From Ferrimonas balearica (GTDB lineage: Bacteria > Pseudomonadota > Gammaproteobacteria > Enterobacterales > Shewanellaceae): DNA of 64,000 nucleotides. Made by a program: the position numbers and the translations under genes. This document shows positions 58,445 to 64,000 of the stretch, in pieces. The DNA lies in NCBI RefSeq assembly GCF_019802085.1, contig NZ_JAHVHV010000001.1, positions 1,428,874-1,492,873 on the forward strand, read 5' to 3'. The notes under the pieces were generated by a model, which saw only the letters and a list, made by a program, of their open reading frames with translations, was not told the DNA's origin and ran no database searches. Position 1 is the first letter of the stretch, and the number at the start of each line of letters is the position of its first letter.

Positions 58445-59533
58445 ATGTCCTATCAAAAACTCAACCTGCTGTGGTTCGTGCTGCTGGTGCTGGCCCTGCT
58501 GCTGATGTCCGGCTGTACGCCGCAACAGCCGCCGGTAGAGGCCCCACCCATGGCGGTGGAGGTGATCACCGTCGGCAACAGTGAAACCGGCCAGGAACGC
58601 ACCTTTAACGGCCAGGTGGTGGCCGCCGATCTGACGCAATTGGCGTTTCGCATCGACGGTAAGTTGGATCAACTGAATGTCCGCCCCGGCCAAAGCGTCA
58701 GCCAGGGCCAGTTGCTGGCCACCCTGGTCGACCGCACTCAGCGCCAGGCGCTGACCGACGCCCAGGCCCAGTTCACCCTGATGGATCGCCAGTTCCAGCG
58801 CGCCAGCGCGCTGCTGGCCCAGGGCTCGGTGTCCCAGGCGGAGCTGGATGAGCTCAGCGCCAACCGTCGCCTGGCCCAGGCCAACCTCAAAGCCGCTCAG
58901 GCCCAGTTGCGCTACACCCAGCTGCACGCTCCGTTCGACGGGGTGATCGCCGAGGTGCCCAAGGAGCGCTTCGAGACCCTGAGCCCCGGTGAGCCGGTCG
59001 CCACCCTCTACCGGTCCGACCGGGTGGACGTGCAGATCGCGGTACCGGATCTGCTGCTCTCCCAAATTGACCCCCAGGCCCAGTCCATCGGCTACCGCCC
59101 TCTGGCGCAGTTCGACGGTGAGCCCAGCCGCCACACCATGGGGTATCTGGAGCACACCCTGGAGCTGGACCCGCAGAGCCGGGCCTTCCAGCTGTGGCTG
59201 AGCATGCCCAGCCAGGCCCGCCCCCTGCGCCCGGGTCAGCCGGTCACGGTCAACGTGGACCTGGAAGCGGCGGGGCTCAGCCTGCCCCAGGGCCACCGGG
59301 TGCCCCTGACTGCCCTGGAAGCGGCCCAGCAGCCCGGACAGTTTCGTGTCTGGAAGGTCTCAGAAAACCGCGTTACGCCGGTGGCGGTGCGCGTCGGAGC
59401 CATCACCCAACAGGGGGCCCTGGTGGACAGCGGGCTGAGCATCGGTGACACCCTGGCGGTGTCCGGCCTGGCCCGACTGAGCCCCGAGATGACCGTCAAC
59501 CCCGTTCCTGCCACTCAAGAGGCCCAGCAGTAA
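58445..59533 (+). CDS. RND periplasmic adaptor protein 2
   Basis: 362 aa from the ATG at 58445; a GTG at 58439 overlapping the upstream stop is also possible. Lipobox MSGC. Lipoyl half-motifs (QLAFRIDGKLDQLNVRPGQS) and the coiled coil QALTDAQAQFTLMDRQFQRA are followed by LHAPFDGVIAEVPKERFE. It differs clearly from adaptor 1, so the two are probably not redundant but form a mixed ring, as shown for TriA/TriB. It ends 1 bp before the permease gene. Confidence 0.93.
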   Translation: MSYQKLNLLWFVLLVLALLLMSGCTPQQPPVEAPPMAVEVITVGNSETGQERTFNGQVVAADLTQLAFRIDGKLDQLNVRPGQSVSQGQLLATLVDRTQRQALTDAQAQFTLMDRQFQRASALLAQGSVSQAELDELSANRRLAQANLKAAQAQLRYTQLHAPFDGVIAEVPKERFETLSPGEPVATLYRSDRVDVQIAVPDLLLSQIDPQAQSIGYRPLAQFDGEPSRHTMGYLEHTLELDPQSRAFQLWLSMPSQARPLRPGQPVTVNVDLEAAGLSLPQGHRVPLTALEAAQQPGQFRVWKVSENRVTPVAVRVGAITQQGALVDSGLSIGDTLAVSGLARLSPEMTVNPVPATQEAQQ

Positions 59534-59534
59534 G

Positions 59535-62500
59535 ATGAACATTGCGCAATACGCCATCAAGCACCGGGTGATCAGCTGGATGTTCCTGGTGATCCTCGCC
59601 GTGGGGGGCCTGATGGCTTTCCAGGACCTGGGCCGGCTTGAAGATCCCGCCTTTACCATCAAAGACGCCATGGTGATCACCCAGTACCCGGGCGCCACCG
59701 CCATGGAGGTGGAGGAGGAGCTCACCTACCCCCTGGAGAAGGCGATCCGCCAGCTGCCCTACGTGGACAAGATCACCTCCACCTCCACCCCGGGCATGTC
59801 CCAGATCATGGTCAGCATGAAGATGGACTACGGGGCGGATGAGCTGCCCCAGATCTGGGATGAACTGCGCCGCAAGGTCAACGACGAGGTGCCCATGCTG
59901 CCGCCGGGGGCCTACGCCCCCCAGGTGATGGACGACTTCGGTGACGTGTTCGGCATCCTGCTGATGGTGACCGGCGACAACTACAGCTTCAGCGAGCTCA
60001 AAGAGTACGTGGACGGCCTGCGACGCGAGCTGGAGATGGTGGAGGGCGTCGGCAAGGTCAGCCTCAGCGGCGATCAGCAGGAGCAGGTGTTCATCGAGAT
60101 CTCCTTGAAGAAACTGGCCGCCCTCAACCTGGACATCAACACCGTGGTGGGGCTGCTGAACCAGCAAAACGCGGTGCTGAACGCCGGCAAGATCAGCATC
60201 GACGGCGAGTCCCTCTACCTGCGCCCCGGTGGCTTCGACTCCAGCGTGGACCCCATCATCCACGGCCGTGACACCGGCCAGCTGGTGCGCCTCACCGATG
60301 TGGCCACCATCCACCGGGGCTTCCAGGAGATCCCCAGCAACCTGGTGCAGTACAACGGCCAGAGCGCCATCAGCCTGGGGATCAGCTTCGCCACCGGCGT
60401 CAACGTGGTGGAGGTGGGCCAGCGCATCGATCAGCGCCTGGCGGAGCTGGAGCTGTCTCAGCCGGCGGGGATCGCCCTGCACACCCTCTATGACCAGCCC
60501 AAGGAGGTGGACCAGTCGGTGGACGGCTTTATCGTCAGCCTGGCCCAGGCGGTGGGGATCGTGATCCTGGTGCTGCTGTTCGCCATGGGGCTGCGCAGCG
60601 GTCTTATCATCGGCCTGGTGTTGCTGCTGACGGTGCTGGGCACCTTTATGATGATGCAGTGGACCGGGGTGGAGCTGCACCGCATCTCCCTGGGGGCGCT
60701 GATCATCGCCCTGGGGATGCTGGTGGACAACGCCATCGTGGTGGTGGAGGGGATCCTGGTGGGGCGTCAGCGCGGTCTCAGCAAGGTCGAGGCCGCCACC
60801 GCCATCGTTAAACAGACCATCTGGCCGCTGCTGGGGGCCACGGTGATCGCCATCACCGCCTTCGCCCCCATCGGCCTCTCCCCGGACGCCACCGGTGAGT
60901 TTATGGGCTCGCTGTTCTGGGTGCTGTGCTACTCGCTGTTCCTCAGCTGGGTCACGGCACTGACCCTGACCCCCTTCCTGGCGGACTTGCTGCTGCCCGG
61001 CACCAAGGAGACCGAGGCCGAAGAGACCCGGGATCCCTACCAGGGGGTGATCTTCACCCTCTTCCGCGCCACCCTGGGCTTTGCCCTGCGCCACCGGGCC
61101 CTGGCCCTGGCCGGGATGCTGGGCCTGCTGATAAGCGCCGGTGCCGGTTTCGGCCTGGTGAAGAACGCCTTCTTCCCGCCCTCCAACACCCCGATGTTCT
61201 ACCTGGATCTCTGGATGCCCGAGGGCACCGACATCCGCCGGACCCACGAGGTGGTGACCGAGGTGGAGCAGACGATCCTGGCCAAGCCCGGGGTAGAGTT
61301 TGTCACCTCCACCACCGGCCAGGGGATGCAGCGCTTCACCCTCACCTACCAGCCGGAGAAGAGCTACGCCGCCTTCGCCCAGCTGCAGGTGCGCACCGAC
61401 GATCGCGAGGGGATGATGGCGCTGATGCAGGAGCTCAGCACCGAGTTACCGGCCCGCTTCCCCCAGGCCCAGTTCCAGCAACGACTGATGGAGATCGGTC
61501 CCTCCCCCGCCTCCAAGATCGAGGCGCGGCTGATTGGCCCGGATCCAGACACCCTGCGCCAGTTGGCGACTGAGGTGGAAGCGGTGTTCCTGGCCGATCC
61601 GGGCGCCCGCAACGTCCGCCACAACTGGCGGGAGCGCACCAAGGTGCTGGTGCCGGTGATCAATGAGTCCCAGGCCCGCCGCCTGGGGGTCAGCAACGAA
61701 GAGCTGGCGGGCACCCTGCAGATGGCCTTCGGCGGCAGCCAGGTGGGCCTGTACCGCGACGGCACCCGCATGCTGCCCATCGTGGTGCGCCTGCCGGACG
61801 ACGAGCGGGTGGACTTCGGCAGCTTCGACAACATCAAGATCTGGAGCCCCACCCTGCAGGCTTACGTGCCGGTCCAGCAGGTGGTCAGCCGGGTGGACCT
61901 TGAATGGCAGGATGCGGTGATCCAGCGCCAGGATCGCAAGCGCACCCTGACGGTGATGGCGGACCACGACATCCTGGGGAATGAAACCGCCGCCAGCCTC
62001 TTTGCCCGGCTGCGTCCGGCGGTGGAGGCCCTGCCCCTGCCGGCGGGTTACAGCCTGGAGTGGGGGGGCGAGTTCGAAGCCCAGGAGGACGCCCAGTCCA
62101 TGCTGTTCAGCTCCCTGCCCATGGGGTATCTGTTCATGTTCATCATCACGGTGTTCCTGTTCGACTCCCTGCGCAAACCCATGGTGATCTGGCTGACCGT
62201 GCCGCTGTCGGTGATCGGGGTGACCGTGGGCCTGCTGGTGACCAACCAGCCGTTCACCTTCACCGCCCTGCTGGGCCTGCTCTCTCTGAGCGGCATGGTG
62301 CTAAAGAACGGCATCGTGCTGCTGGATCAGCTCAACCTGGAGCTGGACTCCGGCAAGGCGCCCTACCAGGCGGTGGTGGACGCGGCCATCAGCCGGGTCC
62401 GTCCGGTGAGCATGGCGGCCTTGACCACCATCCTGGGGATGATCCCGCTGATGTTCGACGCCTTCTTCGCTTCGATGGCGGTGACCATCATGTTCGGCCT

Positions 62501-62624
62501 GGGCTTCGCCACGGTGCTTACCCTGGTGGTGGTGCCGGTGCTCTACGCGAGCTTCTACCGCATCGCCCCGCCCGAGGAGGCTCCGGCCCCCGCGCCGGCG
62601 CCGGTAGCGGCCCAGGCGGCCTGA
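59535..62624 (+). CDS. RND (HAE1-type) efflux permease
   Basis: 1029 aa, complete. Twelve helices with two large periplasmic loops; MFLVILAVGGLMAFQDLGRLEDP at the start, QYPGATAMEVEEELTYPLE in the porter, GMLVDNAIVVVEGILVGRQRG in the fourth helix with the proton-relay Asp, and GMVLKNGIVLLDQLNLELDSG in the second half. It forms a pump with the two adaptors; no outer-membrane channel gene is present, so a shared TolC-like protein is needed. A TetR repressor and terminator frame the operon. It is a paralogue of the pump at 1-1569. Confidence 0.96.
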   Translation: MNIAQYAIKHRVISWMFLVILAVGGLMAFQDLGRLEDPAFTIKDAMVITQYPGATAMEVEEELTYPLEKAIRQLPYVDKITSTSTPGMSQIMVSMKMDYGADELPQIWDELRRKVNDEVPMLPPGAYAPQVMDDFGDVFGILLMVTGDNYSFSELKEYVDGLRRELEMVEGVGKVSLSGDQQEQVFIEISLKKLAALNLDINTVVGLLNQQNAVLNAGKISIDGESLYLRPGGFDSSVDPIIHGRDTGQLVRLTDVATIHRGFQEIPSNLVQYNGQSAISLGISFATGVNVVEVGQRIDQRLAELELSQPAGIALHTLYDQPKEVDQSVDGFIVSLAQAVGIVILVLLFAMGLRSGLIIGLVLLLTVLGTFMMMQWTGVELHRISLGALIIALGMLVDNAIVVVEGILVGRQRGLSKVEAATAIVKQTIWPLLGATVIAITAFAPIGLSPDATGEFMGSLFWVLCYSLFLSWVTALTLTPFLADLLLPGTKETEAEETRDPYQGVIFTLFRATLGFALRHRALALAGMLGLLISAGAGFGLVKNAFFPPSNTPMFYLDLWMPEGTDIRRTHEVVTEVEQTILAKPGVEFVTSTTGQGMQRFTLTYQPEKSYAAFAQLQVRTDDREGMMALMQELSTELPARFPQAQFQQRLMEIGPSPASKIEARLIGPDPDTLRQLATEVEAVFLADPGARNVRHNWRERTKVLVPVINESQARRLGVSNEELAGTLQMAFGGSQVGLYRDGTRMLPIVVRLPDDERVDFGSFDNIKIWSPTLQAYVPVQQVVSRVDLEWQDAVIQRQDRKRTLTVMADHDILGNETAASLFARLRPAVEALPLPAGYSLEWGGEFEAQEDAQSMLFSSLPMGYLFMFIITVFLFDSLRKPMVIWLTVPLSVIGVTVGLLVTNQPFTFTALLGLLSLSGMVLKNGIVLLDQLNLELDSGKAPYQAVVDAAISRVRPVSMAALTTILGMIPLMFDAFFASMAVTIMFGLGFATVLTLVVVPVLYASFYRIAPPEEAPAPAPAPVAAQAA

Positions 62625-62635
62625 TCACCGACGAT

Positions 62636-62666
62636 AAAAAAAGGCGACCCTTGGGTCGCCTTTTTT
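62636..62666. terminator. Bidirectional terminator after the RND permease gene
   Basis: GGCGACCC/GGGTCGCC stem (62643-62660) with A7 before and T6 after it. It serves the pump operon on the plus strand and the PH-domain gene on the minus strand. Confidence 0.93.
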
Positions 62667-62683
62667 CCATTCACAGGCCGAGG

Positions 62684-63058
62684 TCAGAGCACCAAATCGG
62701 CGATGGCCCGCTGGATCCCCACCACGTCGGTGCCCCGTTTAAGCTCTCGCACCAAGGGCTCAGACTGGCCGGAGATCCAGATCTTGAGCTCGGCGTCCAT
62801 GTCGAAGCGGCCATTGGTCTCCACCAGGAAGTGGGTGATCGCCTTGAAGGGGATGGAGTGGTACTCCACCTTCTTGCCGGTCACCCCCTGCTTGTCGATC
62901 AGCAGCAGCCGTTTGTTGGTGAAGATGAAGAGATCGCGGATCACCTTGTAGGCCAGTTTCAGCGTCTCATCCGAGGCCAGGATCGGCGCCAGCTCATTGT
63001 GGAGCTCATCCAGGTCCACCTCGCTGGCGTTGCCCAGCAGCCCATCCAACAGTCCCAT
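62684..63058 (-). CDS. PH domain-like protein (YvbH-like, bPH)
   Basis: 124 aa from the ATG at 63058 (AAGGAGGG). MGLLDGLLGNASEVDLDELH then FIFTNKRLLLIDKQGVTGKK and VEYHSIPFKAITHFLVETNG are the YvbH-like / bacterial pleckstrin-homology domain signatures. It is cytosolic, and the end is a small helix (GIQRAIADLVL). Function is unknown in most members. It is downstream of adenosine deaminase on the same strand (48-bp gap) and may be co-transcribed. Confidence 0.9.
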   Translation of the reverse strand: MGLLDGLLGNASEVDLDELHNELAPILASDETLKLAYKVIRDLFIFTNKRLLLIDKQGVTGKKVEYHSIPFKAITHFLVETNGRFDMDAELKIWISGQSEPLVRELKRGTDVVGIQRAIADLVL

Positions 63059-63106
63059 ACTCCCTCCTTGTGGTAAAACGCCCCGACGCCCGCGCGCCGA
63101 GGGCAA

Positions 63107-64000
63107 TCAGGTGCGTTTGGCCTGCAGGGCCTGACGCTCACTGTCACTTAAAAATGCCGCGGCCAGGCCGTTGCGCTGCAACTGGCGGCACTGGGCACCG
63201 CTGAGCCCCGCCGCCGGCGCCGCCACTTCGTACTCGTGGCGCAGCTCAATCCCCTCCACCCCGGGATCGTCGGTGTTCAGGGTCACCAAAAGCCCCCGCT
63301 CCAGGAAGGTGCTGATGGGGTGGGCAGAGAGGCTGGCTACCGTGGTGGTCTGCACGTTGGAGGTCAGGCAGGACTCCAGGGCGATCCCCCGCTTTGCCAG
63401 GTGATCCATCAGGGCCGGATCCGTCACCGCTTTGACCCCGTGGCCGATGCGCTCGGCCCCCAGGACGTCCACCGCGTGCCAGATGCTTTCGGCCCCCGCC
63501 GCCTCGCCGGCGTGCACCGTGATGCGAAAACCGGCGTCCCGGGCCAGGCGGAAATGGTCCTCGAACAGGGCACCGGGCTTGCCCAGCTCATCCCCGGCCA
63601 GGTCCATGGCGGTGATCTTGTCGCGAAACGCCAAGCAGGCTTGCAGCTCTTCATGGCAGGCGTCGGGGCCAAAGGTGCGGCTGAGAATGCCGATAAGCTT
63701 GGCCTGGACGCCAAAGTCCCGGCAGCCGGCGGTGACCCCGTCGATCACCGCTTCGACCACCCCCTCCGGCGCCAGCTGATGGGCTTGGGCCATGTAGCCC
63801 GGTGAGAAGCGCAACTCGGCGTAGTCGATGCCGGCGGTGTGCAGATCCTCGGCGTTTTCATAGGCGACCCGACGCACGGCGTCGTAGTCCTTGAGCATCG
63901 CCACCCCCCAGTCCAGCTTGGCCAGGAAGGTGACCAGATCCGGGGCGTTGTCGGTGATCTGAACCTGGGGGATCAAGTCGTCGAAGGTGTCGGCGGGCAG
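63107..64000 (-). CDS. add: Adenosine deaminase, 5' end cut by the window edge
   Basis: 298 codons to the window edge; about 35 N-terminal residues with the first metal motif (HxH) lie outside. Visible parts: [13 protein letters not shown], the catalytic VHAGEAAG with [13 protein letters not shown] with the His of the metal site, [10 protein letters not shown] and [13 protein letters not shown] with the Asp ligand. It deaminates adenosine to inosine in purine salvage. The length to the edge and the ADTFDDL start agree with a normal 330-aa Add. Confidence 0.96.
   Translation of the reverse strand: MPADTFDDLIPQVQITDNAPDLVTFLAKLDWGVAMLKDYDAVRRVAYENAEDLHTAGIDYAELRFSPGYMAQAHQLAPEGVVEAVIDGVTAGCRDFGVQAKLIGILSRTFGPDACHEELQACLAFRDKITAMDLAGDELGKPGALFEDHFRLARDAGFRITVHAGEAAGAESIWHAVDVLGAERIGHGVKAVTDPALMDHLAKRGIALESCLTSNVQTTTVASLSAHPISTFLERGLLVTLNTDDPGVEGIELRHEYEVAAPAAGLSGAQCRQLQRNGLAAAFLSDSERQALQAKRT

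Noticed and set aside
59496-61247. 583-codon antisense frame within the RND permease gene
   Set aside because: His/Gln/Gly-rich shadow; the plus strand is unambiguous.

Overview
The window is a high-GC, gene-dense chromosomal segment of a marine gammaproteobacterium. PhoP/PhoQ, YebG, SecD/SecF, LpxM-like acyltransferases, a pentahaem NrfA, PhaR/phasin, a proteobacterial sortase pair and many large TonB/RND envelope genes together resemble Shewanella and especially Ferrimonas. The genus is an inference from gene content and protein style; no rRNA or tRNA is present to confirm it. There is no prophage, IS element, CRISPR array or RNA operon. Both edges cut a gene: an RND pump at the left and adenosine deaminase at the right.

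Layout. 1-3.0 kb: end of an RND pump operon with its outer-membrane channel. 3.0-10.1 kb: a degenerate nuclease-like DNA-binding protein, LysR/SDR pair, and an HlyD-ABC-permease exporter. 10.4-14.7 kb: a PhoX-like lipoprotein with a collagen-like stretch, a dihaem protein and a LysE/MntP-like membrane protein. 14.7-19.2 kb: promoter, a 142-aa secreted leader protein with a VemP-like C-terminus, a structured leader RNA, secD, secF and chaA. 19.2-22.6 kb: small genes, a PHA-granule regulator/phasin pair with two identical operators, NarP-like sites, yebG with a LexA box. 22.7-28 kb: acyltransferase + ATP-grasp-like pair, and a phosphonate/selenate-type ABC importer with a fused double permease. 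28-35 kb: phoPQ, HD-GYP protein, LpxH-like hydrolase, DedA, CPA1 antiporter. 35.3-40.8 kb: internally duplicated lipoprotein plus TonB-dependent receptor. 41-45 kb: DUF2235 hydrolase, YpfJ-type zinc peptidase, a conspicuous noncoding block, nrfA behind a near-perfect NarP site. 45-54 kb: GIY-YIG, GNATs, two LpxM paralogues, OsmC, NUDIX, hydrolase, a DksA-like protein lacking its zinc cysteines, VanX-type dipeptidase, RlpA, sortase and its substrate. 54-57 kb: NlpC/P60, Mut7-C, class I HMG-CoA reductase. 57-63 kb: TetR regulator, interleaved operators, and a two-adaptor RND pump.

The most interesting unit is 14693-19149. The small secreted protein ends in a segment (GWKESNLLY) that closely resembles the force-sensing arrest peptide VemP of Vibrio. 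The nucleotides at its stop codon pair perfectly (8 bp) with the Shine-Dalgarno region of secD 138 nt downstream. A ribosome stalled at the homologous codon would open that helix. The operon continues into a Na+(Ca2+)/H+ antiporter, suggesting a secretion- and ion-responsive module. Other regulatory signals readable in the DNA are the PhaR operators, three NarP 7-2-7-like sites (one possibly driving a small RNA), a LexA box and the TetR operators. A 13-bp inverted repeat also abuts the start codon of an HD-GYP gene.
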